Part shown: positions 32,286-42,472 of the stretch, piece after piece | How the letters are laid out: every line of letters starts with the position of its first letter | How positions within the stretch are numbered: the stretch's first letter is position 1 | Assembly: GCA_018105865.1 (NCBI GenBank) | Contig: CM030836.1 | Span: 1,798,001-1,862,000, forward strand | Reading direction: 5' to 3' | Length of the DNA: 64,000 bases | Source: Metaphire vulgaris | Lineage: Eukaryota > Annelida > Clitellata > Crassiclitellata > Megascolecidae | Program-made: the position numbers and the translations under genes | Notes under the pieces: model-generated | What the model was told of the DNA's origin: nothing | Database searches by the model: none | Seen by the model: only the letters and a program-made list of their open reading frames with translations

Positions 32286-32812
32286 GGCTGGGAATGGAAA
32301 AGGTATGGAGAAGGAGAGGGTTGGTCTGTATGGCATAATTTGAGAGGGGCGGGGAATGGGGAGAGAAGTTGGTTGTGGGGACTGAGCTAGAGGAGTGATA
32401 GGGAAGGGCACAGAAAAGAGAGATGGAGGGAGTGAGGTAGAAGGAAAGAGACGGAGAAGGCGGAATTGGAAACATGAGGGGATATCCACACACACAAAAT
32501 CTAAAGGTTATATTAGATATACACGTAGATAGCGTCCAGGCATGCAATAATATTGTGAAACGAGGTCGCTCTTATAATGATGATGAGCATCGCCATTATC
32601 TCCGCTCATTATGAAATTACGTTACCTATGACAACGGCGCCTTGTCCAATGAGAACGGGGTTAGGTAAACACAGTAGGAAGCTATATATTAATTATTGCG
32701 AGACAAAAGCGTCAGATAATTCTCAATTCCAGAATGTAGCCAATGTAAGGAAGGCATTGCCTCTAAAAATGTAGAAATTAAAGTGTTGTACTTCGCTTCA
32801 TACAACAACTCA
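32286..32812. other. Purine-rich intergenic DNA, no gene
   Basis: 32280-32480 is G/A-rich on the plus strand, giving pyrimidine-rich frames (Ser/Pro/Phe) on the minus strand that I do not regard as coding. Confidence 0.4.
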
Positions 32813-33102
32813 TAGGCCCGTACGAAGTAATGAAAATGTAGGGGGTGCAGTGCACCCCTGAAAATAAGATGGTCTGCACCCTGTCTGCACGCCCTGTACC
32901 CTTAAAAGGTTGGAGGTGACCTTTTTTGCTTGTCACTGTATTTTAGATTTTTAGGGTGAAATTGGGGGTCGACGACCTTTCTTTTCTTGTCAAGGCATTT
33001 TTGGTGTCGACAACTTTTTTTGCTTGTCAAGGATTTGAAAGAGAGAACTTTTACCTGGAGAAAATCTGCACCCCCTGACGAAAATTCGTTCCGACGTGCC
33101 TG
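32813..33102. mobile_element. hAT-type MITE with GGGGGTGCAG subterminal repeats
   Basis: Begins TAGGCCCGTACGAAGTAATG ... GGGGGTGCAG and ends CTGCACCCCCTGACG ... GTTCCGACGTGCCTG. It is flanked by a perfect 8-bp duplication ACAACTCA (32805-32812 and 33103-33110). It contains three versions of the CTTTTTTGCTTGTCA motif. Confidence 0.85.
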
Positions 33103-33241
33103 ACAACTCATGAGCTCAGCACTACATGAATATTACCAGCCGATGTTAGTGTTGAACAAATTAATTAATTCATATTCCGGAAAATGGTCTGCATTAGCTG
33201 TTAGATTACTGACTGAAAGGGTAATTGGGAGAACGACATCA

Positions 33242-33670
33242 GGGGCTGTCCATTAATTATGTCAACAATTTTGGGGCAAATTTTGACATCTCCCCCTCTT
33301 GTCAACAACTGTCAACTTTCAGTGACCCCTATAATTATGTCAAAAACTTTTGACCCCTCCCCCCACTAAGACCAGTAACGGGTCCCCCTAAAAAGTTTAG
33401 AAGGTTATTATTTTTGCAGCGATGAGGCCTTTTCCACTTTCTTTTGTTCATCAAGTGTCATAATGTGGTGAAGATGACCTTGTTTTTGCTTGTCAGGCTT
33501 TTTTCCATTGTAATAAATAGTATTCCATGAAATTTCCTATTTTTTATCATTTGTAAAAAATGAAATTGTTGACGTCAACTTTTCTTGACCTCCCCTTCCC
33601 CTGTCAACAACTGTCCAACTTTTTCAAACCCCTCCCCCAAAATTTGTTGACGTAATTAATAGACAGTCCC
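33242..33670. mobile_element. GGGGCTGTCC MITE, copy 2
   Basis: Starts GGGGCTGTCCATTAATTATG and ends GACGTAATTAATAGACAGTC plus CC. It is closely similar to copy 1 along its whole length. Confidence 0.85.
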
Positions 33671-34025
33671 TTAGAGGCTGTATTTCAATTATAAAGCCAA
33701 CAAATAAACCGGACTTTCGAACTTACTTTTTTGCTTGGTAACTAAAATTTACAATTTAAAGCAAAATCAAACGATTCAAGTTTCACCATTTGAATGCTTC
33801 TAGTGATCTAGTCTGCGTCACTGCTTCCCACACGTCATCATCATCATCATCATCATCATCATCACCATCATCAATAACCATGGGCTAAACTCCCGTTGGT
33901 GTCTGATGCAATCATTACAGTTTTGTCCCAATCTTTTTTGTTGACAGCTATATGACATTGTTGTAGATATTTTTCGCACGAAATACCAGTGTCAACAATT
34001 AATTAAACATGTTGATTGGACTCCG
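33671..34025. other. Intergenic with an (ATC)n run
   Basis: A (CAT)n microsatellite lies at about 33836-33863. CCGGACTTTCGAACTTACTT at 33711 repeats the inside of the 31743 MITE (31788), so a MITE fragment is present. Confidence 0.45.
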
Positions 34026-34504
34026 GTGAGGCAAGCCTGTATTCAAAACAACACAGATTTAGCGTACACTACTTTTCTTGATATAATCAATACAAATTAT
34101 GAAGAATCTTTCCCTAAAATCATCAAAACTGAGGTTAATAAATTCAAAAAACCCTGGATGACCCCAGCACTCTATAAATCAATGAAAACTAAATCGAAAT
34201 TATACTCCAATTATATAAAAGATCCTACAACAAAGAATAAAGCGATATTTAACAAGTATAATAAAAAATTTAAAACTATTAGAAAAAATGCTGAGAAACT
34301 ATATTATTCTACTAAATTTCCCTTAGGTTAATCTTGTTTGATTCCTTATGCTCATGGTAATGTCAATTGTCTTTATTTACTGTGAACATGTTATGTCCTT
34401 TTTCATTTTTCCACCTTAATTAAGTAATTATATATATGTTTATAATCGGATTGATGATTACTGTATGCTTTTGGAAATAAATAAACTCATTCATTCATTC
34501 ATTC
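34026..34504 (+). mobile_element. Internally deleted LINE: linker of ORF2 joined to 3' UTR
   Basis: The frame PWMTPALYKSMKTKSKLYSN ... KFKTIRKNAEKLYYSTKF is the segment between endonuclease and reverse transcriptase in CR1/L2/Rex-like LINEs. It stops soon after and is followed by what looks like a 3' UTR ending AATAAATAAACTCATTCATT and (CATT)n. The whole reverse transcriptase is missing. Confidence 0.65.
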
Positions 34505-34768
34505 AATTGTTGGTTCCTCCTCCGTTCAAGACGGCTGTCTTCGGTGACAGATCATTCCGGAGGGGCAATCCGAGTCTGTGGAACTCTCTGCCGAAGAACA
34601 ATTGTGACAATTGTAAATTTTAGTTACCAAGCAATTGACAATTGTGACCTCCCCTGATTTGTTTATCAAGTGCCTTAAGACGCATATGTTTAATATATCT
34701 TATAATGTTCATTGTTAAGCGCTTTTGACTTTAGTCTTCACTATGCTTACTGCGCTCTATAAATTGTC

Positions 34769-34809
<41 letters not shown>
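34505..34809 (+). mobile_element. LINE 3' end, same family as the 42-45 kb element
   Basis: Reads FKTAVFGDRSFRRGNPSLWN-SLP, matching SKTSKFGERSVRRGNPLLWN-SLP of the large LINE. It ends TTAAGCGCTTTTGACTTTAG ... TACTGCGCTCTATAAATTGT followed by (TAA)n, the same hairpin and tail. Confidence 0.85.
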
Positions 34810-35560
34810 TCAACAAGGCAATTCCTTGTGTGGTCTTCCTTTCTTGATGGAATCATCGATTATTCCCAGCATTATAGCCTTGATCTTTCTATTACCTTTC
34901 ATACGACAAACATGTCCAAAGAGACGCAGTTTCCTCTGTAGGCCTATCACTTTTTGCACCAAGGTCTCCTTTGACTGGATTTTCTTGTGTAGTTCCTTGT
35001 TTGCTCATCTTTTCCACCAATCCAATTATAAGAACTTTCTTTAATATTTCCTTTCATGTGCTAAAATTTTTCTCTCCAATTCTTTTGTGATTGTCCAAGT
35101 CTCGCATCAATATAAGAATCTACTGAAAATACATTTTCAAGGACCATGTTTTTTACTCGGTGACTTATTGCTTTACTCTTCCGTACATTACGCCTATCTA
35201 ATGCCTTCAGATTGCCTTCAGATTTCCAAGAGCTTTCGCTGCTCTTATTGCTACCTCCTTCTTGCAGTCCAGATCACGGTGTCATGTTGCTTTCAAGGTA
35301 GATGAAATAATATTGTCCACGTTTTCTAATTCGAATCTATCCTCTTTGAGCCTTCTTCCAATATCTTTCTGTATAAATACAATAGTTTTTGTCTTTTCAA
35401 CGTTCATTGATAAACCACAGCACTTTGCTTCATTACTCAGCGTCTGTGCATTGTCCTCAAGGTTTTCATTTTCTTCAGTGATGTTGACATTCATCGGTAA
35501 ACCTCAAGTTGTTAACCTGTAGTCCCTGCACAGTTGTGCCATTTACTTGTCCATGTCTTG
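34810..35560 (-). mobile_element. Degraded RTE-clade LINE
   Basis: Minus-strand pieces in order: CCGLSMNVEKTKTIVFIQKD, CETWTITKELERKILAHE, LQRKLRLFGHVCRMKGNR and SIKKGRPHKE. These are the thumb and C-terminal motifs of RTE-type reverse transcriptases, broken by several stops and frameshifts. Confidence 0.7.
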
Positions 35561-36051
35561 TCCATTGCTCTTTCCAAGTCAGTTCATGCAAACTGTTAAA
35601 TATCTAGTTGGTTCACACATACTTGTTTAAGCTGAAAATAAGACGTATACATGAAATAGTATAATGAGTTTAACATATTAAAAATACGCATTGCAAATAC
35701 TCTTGATTGCCACTTCTCTGAAAAGTTAGGTATTGCCGATTATATGATAAATCTGAATAAAATATTAAACATTAATATTCGTTTTGCGACAAAATATCCA
35801 CGGGCAAGTCCCGATATAGTAAGCCACCTACAGCTGTAGATAATGTCAATGGGAAGAGTAAATGGTAGTGATAGACAAGTACGAAGTTTTAATCCAATTA
35901 TTTATAATTAGATCGAATTAGGCAACTTGAATTTGCCCGTCAGATCCAATACATATCCATCAACAGATATTACAGTTGGTTGCATAATTGCATTTCAGTA
36001 ATGTTTATCTAAATCATGCTAGATAGTGTTCTAATTAATTAGCCAATTAAT
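35561..36051. other. Intergenic, no gene seen
   Basis: AT-rich, unrecognised. Confidence 0.4.
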
Positions 36052-36152
36052 GGGGTGCATTGGATCGACCTTCAAGTGGTGCACCCCGTGAGTACCCAAT
36101 TCTATTGGGGAAACTAACGATCCTACCTCGCCGGGCATTCGCTAGAAGAAGA
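36052..36152 (+). mobile_element. Short retroposon (SINE-like) with 11-bp target duplication
   Basis: A 101-bp unit beginning with a perfect hairpin (GGGGTGCA ... TGCACCCC) and ending GCTAGAAGAAGAAG. It is flanked by AGCCAATTAAT (36041-36051 and 36153-36163). A direct repeat plus a short A/GAA-rich 3' end indicates reverse-transcribed insertion of a small RNA, probably driven by an RTE element: the RTE-like 3' end at 60650-60722 also finishes in (GAA)n. It does not match any small RNA I recognise. Confidence 0.6.
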
Positions 36153-36707
36153 AGCCAATTAATTTGAATTAGAAATTTAATTTTCAGGCACTTACAAATG
36201 GACACGTTGTATGTCACATGTTCAGATTTAACTCTTCAAAAAGACCGATAACATTTAAATTGGCATATTTGCACTAGGCCTATATATTAAATTGTACAAC
36301 TCTGTGAAGGTTTAGTCATCTTACGTGTTGTAAGCAGAAAGTGCAGATGATATCTGATGCTTCAGATCCTAAAATTCATCTGCTAATTTTCATTCTTAAA
36401 TATCGGAACTTCATGGCCATTATTCAGTCGTGTTCTAGAAACTGAAGCAAAAATCTAGAAGCCTCAGTTATTTTATTTCAAGTTTTAAACTAAAAACCAA
36501 TAAAATTCTTCACTTACTTTGAAAGTTGTAGTTTACTAGTTAACTAGGCCCATCACCAAGCAAAATAGTCTACATAAAACGTGGCTAATACTTTATAAAT
36601 CATCATAATCATGGGCAATTTTTGCGATGGATAACTTTGCCGTGGCTATTTTGTCGCTGGGATTATTTGTGTCATGGCTATTTCATCGGAAAACAGGAAG
36701 AGTCCGA
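36153..36707. other. 3' flank of the Toll-like receptor
   Basis: Probably includes the receptor's 3' UTR on the minus strand. No other gene is supported. Confidence 0.4.
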
Positions 36708-37244
36708 TTAGACTTCCAGCGAGCGGAAGAGTTCTCGTTGTGGAATGGATGTGGTCGTGAGTATCGATGGTTTTGTCAGAGCGTGCTTCAGTTTGGCCCA
36801 GAAGAGTTCCTTACCCACCGAATGATCGGTCCACTCGATGTGATTTCTCTGCATCAGGAGAAGCTTTATCATTGGATTCATGTTGCAGGAGGCGATCTCC
36901 TCGAACAGAACGATGACGAGGTTGTCTCGGTTGTCCTCAATGAACGTCGTCTGAGCAACGGTCATTTCAAAGTGACTCCACGGAGATATGGCAAAGGCGT
37001 TTGACAGAATCAACACCGTCTTACGACTGTTCTCAATACTAAAGGCAAAATTCTTCAAGACTTCTTCTCCGAATGACCAATCTCTGTCCTGGATGCACAG
37101 CTTTAGTTCGAAATCGGTTTCCAAATGAGTGCTAAAAACATCGAGAACCCAGCGTCTCTCTGTTTCTGCATAGCAGACGAAAGCGTCATATGGATAGATG
37201 CCGGAGTCCTGTGGCTCTTCATTCTCTTCTGACTTTGTCTGCAT
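36708..37244 (-). CDS. TIR-domain exon of a Toll-like receptor (terminal exon)
   Basis: The acceptor TACTATTTCTTCAG precedes ATGCAGAC (phase 0), so the frame continues directly from the transmembrane exon (FKHM-MQTKSEENEEPQDSG). TIR boxes are visible: box 1 YDAFVCY, box 2 LCIQDRDWSFGEEVLKNF (the usual RDxxPG has Phe in place of Pro), box 3 FWAKL. LSNAFAISPWSHFEM is the conserved middle helix. The exon encodes 178 residues, with a short C-terminal extension after the TIR domain. TIR domains recruit MyD88-type adaptors at the cytoplasmic face (family knowledge). The substitution at the box 2 proline position could change adaptor use. The stop is TAA or equivalent at 36708-36710. Confidence 0.95.
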   Translation of the reverse strand: MQTKSEENEEPQDSGIYPYDAFVCYAETERRWVLDVFSTHLETDFELKLCIQDRDWSFGEEVLKNFAFSIENSRKTVLILSNAFAISPWSHFEMTVAQTTFIEDNRDNLVIVLFEEIASCNMNPMIKLLLMQRNHIEWTDHSVGKELFWAKLKHALTKPSILTTTSIPQRELFRSLEV

Positions 37245-37394
37245 CTGAAGAAATAGTAAAGCTTATTAAATTTTAACTTAAATAATCTGAAAATTATGCA
37301 CTATTTTTTAAAATATTAGTATTAAAACTAATATAGTCATTTAGAGACCTCCGCGGCAATGTGTTTGCTCCTTCATATTTAAAAGCAAACATTT

Positions 37395-37418
37395 TCTTTA
37401 TATATATATGCCCTCGGT

Positions 37419-37472
<54 letters not shown>
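37395..37472. repeat. (TA)n microsatellite in the TLR intron
   Basis: An alternating TA run of about 50 bases (37421-37472), preceded by a shorter one at 37399-37408. Confidence 0.95.
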
Positions 37473-37476
<4 letters not shown>

Positions 37477-37633
37477 TATAACGAAACACTTCATAATGGC
37501 CGTTACGATTCTTCATCATATTAAAAAAAACGTTTGTATTTATTGTCGTTGGTTGTTAATCATAAGGGGTAAAATAGCGAAAATAAATGCATTAAGCCCC
37601 TATACTATACGTTAAAGAGAAAATATATTTTAC

Positions 37634-39265
37634 CATGTGTTTGAAGTGGTAGTATTTCAATTGCCACCGAAATCTGTACAACATGGCGGCTGTCATTGAC
37701 GAAACGTTACTCAGTAAAACGATCACGATTAACGCCTTTAAATACGGATCAGAGCAATCCATCGCTACTTGAATCTGAAGACGAGAAATTGGAGTACCAT
37801 TCAGATCGTTGGGGCTAGAACATATTGTCCCATCTTTGTTGATAGCGATCCTAGCACCCCAATGATTGGCGAGCCAATGATGAAACCAGGCCATTGTGCA
37901 GTCACATACGAACGGATTCCTGGAGAAATCAACCACTTCCAGACGATTCCACATAAACAGTGGAAGCGATGTAATGGAGACGGAAGACAGCCAATTGTCA
38001 CTCAGAAGTAGGACTTCCAAATGGCGGCAATGAAACATATTGCTTTCCAAGTAATAGAGTTCATTATCGCTCAAGTCAAGGTAGCGTAGTTTCCTAAGAT
38101 TTCTGGTCATCTCTTCGATCATTTCTGATCGTATTCCGTTTCCTCTTACATTCAAACTGGCAAGATTGCGAAGGAGTGTGAAAGGATAAGCAGCTTTAAA
38201 TATTTCCTTAGAGCTCTTCAAGCTGAGTTCTTCCAAGTTTGCAACCTTTTTGAATGCCAGATTCGAGACTTGTGAACTTGGTGTAATGTAATTGAGGCTC
38301 AACTGCTTCAGCGACGGCAATTCAAAATTGTATGCCGTAGGAGTAAGATAACTGTTTCTATCAAGATCTAAACGACTTAAATTCACAAAATGCTTAAATG
38401 CATCTCTATTTATGAACAAGATCCGGTTTCCGCTTAGAATTAGTGTCTCCACTGAATTCATATCTTTGATTTGATGTGAGAGACGATTTATGTTATTATT
38501 TTCAAAGCTGAGTTCCTTAAGACGTGGCAGTATTCTTTCGCCTTTTGAGGCATTAAATGTAGGAAATTCTTGAAACTGATTGGGTCCAAACCACAGGACT
38601 TCTAGTTTTGTCAACTTTTTAAGGGTGTACATTGGAAATTCGATGAATTTTCTCCAACTTGGAAGCTTAAGAGTTTTCAGATTGACAAGCTTTGAGAAGA
38701 AATCTTGAAAGTAGAACCACACAACTGGATTCTTGGAGATATTGAGAACTTCAAGATTAATTAGGTCTTCGAATATATTTTCACCAAAAGTGCTTATGCT
38801 GACGTTGCTTAGATCTAAATGAGTTATGCGTTTCATATTTCGGAAATGATCATGTGTGATGACTGCTAACATGTTTCCTGACAAGTTGAGAAATCTGAGA
38901 TTAATCAAATCAGAGAAGACATTTGCAGGCAGGATTGGACCATCCCACTTAAGACTGCAATTGCCTAGATCTAGATAGGTGAGCTGGTTCATTCCTTTAA
39001 AATGATCTCGTCTGATTTTTCCTACATTGACAGAAGCCATGACCAATTTCCTGATAGACGCTGGAATTGCACTTGGTACGAAACGGCAATTGGAGTAGCT
39101 GCAATCAACGATATCATTCGTCCATATCTTACAAGTTTTGTTGCTGCACGGATCAATCGCTTCATTCCAGGTATTTTCTTGGAGTTCATTCTGACTTTGA
39201 GAGAAACTCAGCTGAAAATCTCTCATAAGAAAGAGTAATTGAAACATCAATGCAAAAGAGAACAT
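37634..39265 (-). CDS. Toll-like receptor exon 1: signal peptide, LRR ectodomain, LRRCT, TM
   Basis: I chose the ATG at 39265-39263, which gives signal peptide MFSFALMFQLLFLMRDFQLS; the frame is open a little further upstream but without an ATG. Next come a cysteine-bearing LRRNT-like segment (PCSNKTCKIWTNDIVDCSYS, about residues 40-60), about 15 leucine-rich repeats (for example LTYLDLGNCSL, LEVLNISKNPV, LRYLDLSDNEL), and an LRRCT (NPFVCDCTMAWFHHW ... AMDC). A transmembrane segment (YLKALIVIVLLSNVSSMTA) follows. Splicing at ACACATG/GTAAAA (phase 0) joins the TIR exon; total about 722 residues. A single C-terminal cysteine cluster next to the membrane matches the vertebrate-like (V-type/single-cluster) TLR layout. 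It is expected to be a surface or endosomal pattern receptor; the ligand cannot be inferred. Confidence 0.93.
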
Positions 39266-39539
39266 ATTTGCGCTATTGAGGACAATGTTCAACAGACTGC
39301 AATTTCTACGAAAGGTTTATTTTCTTCGGATAGCCGCACTCCTAAAAACAAAATGCATCCGATGATAGAAATTAATTTAGAACTTGTATCTAATATTTTG
39401 CAATTGAAGAATGCCGGGCAGCAGCGAGTCAATGACCGACTCAGCAAAAAGAATGTGCGCGTTTCCTTTTAATAAATTACTGGCAGTATATAGCAGCTGC
39501 TACCCGTACTGGTTGTCGCTAATCTCTCTCGACTATGTA
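39266..39539. other. 5' flank of the Toll-like receptor
   Basis: Should hold the promoter and 5' UTR; no TATA box or motif stands out clearly. Confidence 0.35.
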
Positions 39540-39620
39540 ATGTAATGTAATGTAGCAAAATATTTGTATAGCGCCTCTTCTGAAGAATCACTCAGAAGCG
39601 CTCCCACAGCAAATTACTAT
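39540..39620 (-). mobile_element. LINE-type 3' end with (TTACA)n tail
   Basis: In minus orientation: GGAGCGCTTCTGAG ... CAGAAGAGGCGCTATACAAA, then (TACAT)n. It has the same hairpin form as the other LINE ends but a different microsatellite. Confidence 0.6.
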
Positions 39621-39949
39621 ATATAGACAAATAGATAAGGTTTTAGTCGTTTCAGTATAATATATTAATATAATTAAGCACTGTTCTCATCTTGCTCCTC
39701 AGTCTTAGAAAAGGCACTGTAGCTGTAAGGTACTAGATGAGGAGGAGGAGAGGAGACTTTAACATGCTTCTAAGAGGTATCGTCGCCAATGTCTCTCTCA
39801 TGCCTCTGGATACACTGTACTACACACTGGTTGCAGTGAAGTTAGTGCATTGAGGGCCATGTAACCTCCCTCCATTCAGCATTTCACTTTAGGTTTTACT
39901 TGTTTCTGTTCTGCTTTCGTAACAATTTCTATTTTCTAGCATAATTAAC
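39621..39949. other. Intergenic, no gene seen
   Basis: Unrecognised. Confidence 0.4.
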
Positions 39950-40070
39950 AATGGCATCATGAATGGCCGTGCATTAATCGATGCCGATTGTTAAACGGCC
40001 TATACCGATTAATCGGCCACTGGGCCGATAATTCGACCGATACCGATTAATTATCGGTGCACCTCTAGTA
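39950..40070. mobile_element. One end of a hAT-type element (CCGATTAATCGG-rich)
   Basis: GATACCGATTAATTATCGGT followed by GCACCTCTA is, in reverse, the TAGAGGTGCACCGATAATTA end of a widespread hAT group. The preceding 90 bases are irregular CCGATTAATCGG repeats. The opposite end was not found. Confidence 0.6.
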
Positions 40071-40280
40071 GTAGTAGGCCTAATTATTTTAATAATTGCT
40101 ACACTAAGGCAGCTTTGCATAAACTCTCCTCAGTCGCGAGAGGGATTTATGGCAGCGGGGTGAGGTGACAAATTATCATCGCATTACACACTGAAATGCA
40201 AATTTGGGGGCGTGGGGAGGAGGAATTTAAGACTGGGAGAGAATGTCCCCTATCCGGCCATATGCAACACTGCCATACCC
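40071..40280. other. Intergenic, no gene seen
   Basis: Unrecognised. Confidence 0.35.
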
Positions 40281-40502
40281 AGGCCTGAGGAGAGGGGGTG
40301 CAGCCAGTACATTGTACCGGGGCCCATGGAGTTTTCAGGGGCCCAGATCTGGTGACGATAAGGTTTTTTTGCTTGTCAGGCTGTTTTTGGAGAGTTGATA
40401 ACGTTTTTTTTGCTTGTCAGTTTTTCGGAGATTTGATAAATTTTTCTTAAGGGCCCGCAATTTTTTTTGTTCCGGGGCCCGGGATTTCTCTCGGCGGCCC
40501 TG
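40281..40502. mobile_element. hAT-type MITE of a third family (AGGGCC ends)
   Basis: Begins AGGCCTGAGGAGAGGGGGTG and ends CTCTCGGCGGCCCTG. Flanks CCATACCC (40273-40280) and CCATACCT (40503-40510) match at 7 of 8 bases. It carries two copies of the GTTTTTTTGCTTGTCAG motif. A one-ended relative starts at about 48326 (CAGGGCCGACGAGAGGGGG). Confidence 0.75.
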
Positions 40503-40945
<443 letters not shown>

Positions 40946-40948
40946 CTA

Positions 40949-41215
40949 TAGAGTCCATAATACCTGTTCGCTGTGTACTGTAGATTCTAGAGTATAGTGT
41001 CAACTGAATCGGCTTGCAATCTAGAGTCCACTGTGCCAAACCTCACTACAGGTACCTCGGACTCTAGAGTATGATATCCTTCTAGAGTCCATGCTGCCTC
41101 CTACTATAGTGTTTGTGGACGCTGTACTCCAGAGTCCATCGTGCCTACAGGTATTCTGGACTCTAGAGTACAAAAGTTCGTAGAGTACGCGTCATGCCTC
41201 CTAGACCGGCTTACT
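40949..41215. repeat. Irregular repeat built on GGACTCTAGAGTA / TAGAGTCCAT
   Basis: Six or more occurrences of the palindromic core TCTAGA and of TAGAGTCCA at uneven spacing of about 45-75 bases. A further piece lies at 40512-40525 beyond the inserted LINE, and a relative at 20745-20800 (GTACTCTAGAGTACATTGTA). Confidence 0.7.
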
Positions 41216-42472
41216 TTTCTTTCTGTAGTGAGGCGGACCACGTTTATTATGAAACGTTTGTGTACAATAGATCAATTTCAATAGTGGATTTTGTTCCATA
41301 TTACTTAGTAGCAGATTCATTTAAACACTTAGATTTCCCTATATGGGGCAGATAAAACCGATGAAATCTCCTCCTGGTATTTCAACCCAGGTTTTCCTCA
41401 CATAGAAGGCATTTAGATCTACTCCCAGAATTTTCCATCCGGGTTTCCCTATGCAGATCCGTACAAAGATTTTGAAATTCGTTATTTCTCACACGACAAT
41501 AATTATCAAATAATTACAAATTAACGTAATTTTAAAGGGGACAGTTTCAAAAGTGAAAACATCAACTAATCTTAAAATTTCAAGTCACGAGAACAATGAG
41601 GTTGAGGTTAAAACAAATTTTAAAAATTACATTTCCATAATTTTCTGTAGAAACGGATTATTATTTCGATACAACCACAAATTACACTTTCAAGGATCGT
41701 GAGAAGAAAATCTATGTCAAGATTAGTCAATCTATAAAAGATCCTGAGCACCATTTTAAGCGAAAGAGAAAGCAAGATTGCAAGTGTTAACGGGTCTAAA
41801 GAACCAGCCTATACATTTGCACGCATTACTTCATTTGCACGCATTATTTCATTCATCGGTGTTCGGTAGGGGCGCTATTCGTAGTCGCTCGCAGGCGATG
41901 TGCCTGCCTAACAGTTTCGCGGTTCTGGAAGTGTTTACCATATGACGGCTATCTGACTCGAGTCAGGCGTAGAGTCAAGGAGGTGAGCTATCGTCTGAAC
42001 CGAACTGAGGGATATAATCGTGCGTTTCAACGTCGAACTGAGGTGCGATTTGACCGACTCGTTCCGGTACATGTGCCGCCATTGCGTTGCACACAGCAGT
42101 CGCTAGGTGGACGTGACGATTGACAGCGTTGTTTACTGTTAGTCTTACTCGTCTCAATGTCTGATGCGCTCGTGAGCCTAAATGCTTTTGGGCTTTGAAG
42201 CGTTGAACGGATATATGCCTTTAGGCCAGAGAATATTACCAGCAACTTCTAATTACTAGCATCTTCTAATTTTGACGATCAATCTACGTGGATTATCTGA
42301 TCGTAGTATATGCGTCGAACTTAGCGTACTCTGTTTGCATAACCGTACGTCGCCGTTACCTAGTCCCTGAGTCGTTACTTTGGAAGCTTCACTCATTGTT
42401 GTTGCGGGGCTGCTGCTACTTTCTGTGGTTGCTGACGCTGGAGACTCCCAGGACAACCGGTCGAACAGAGCC
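41216..42472. other. Unassigned DNA, right part probably 5' UTR of the LINE
   Basis: From about 41860 the sequence becomes more GC-rich, like the following LINE, and is probably its 5' UTR; the 5' boundary is not defined. Left of that nothing is recognised. Confidence 0.4.

Noticed and set aside
36052..36152. tRNA gene (stem GGGGTGCA/TGCACCCC)
   Set aside because: The stem closes only 20 bases rather than a full cloverleaf, and no anticodon arm or T-loop consensus follows.
36627..37004. Plus-strand frame of 125 codons with a hydrophobic start
   Set aside because: It lies antisense to the well-supported TIR exon and its flank; the TIR motifs decide the strand.
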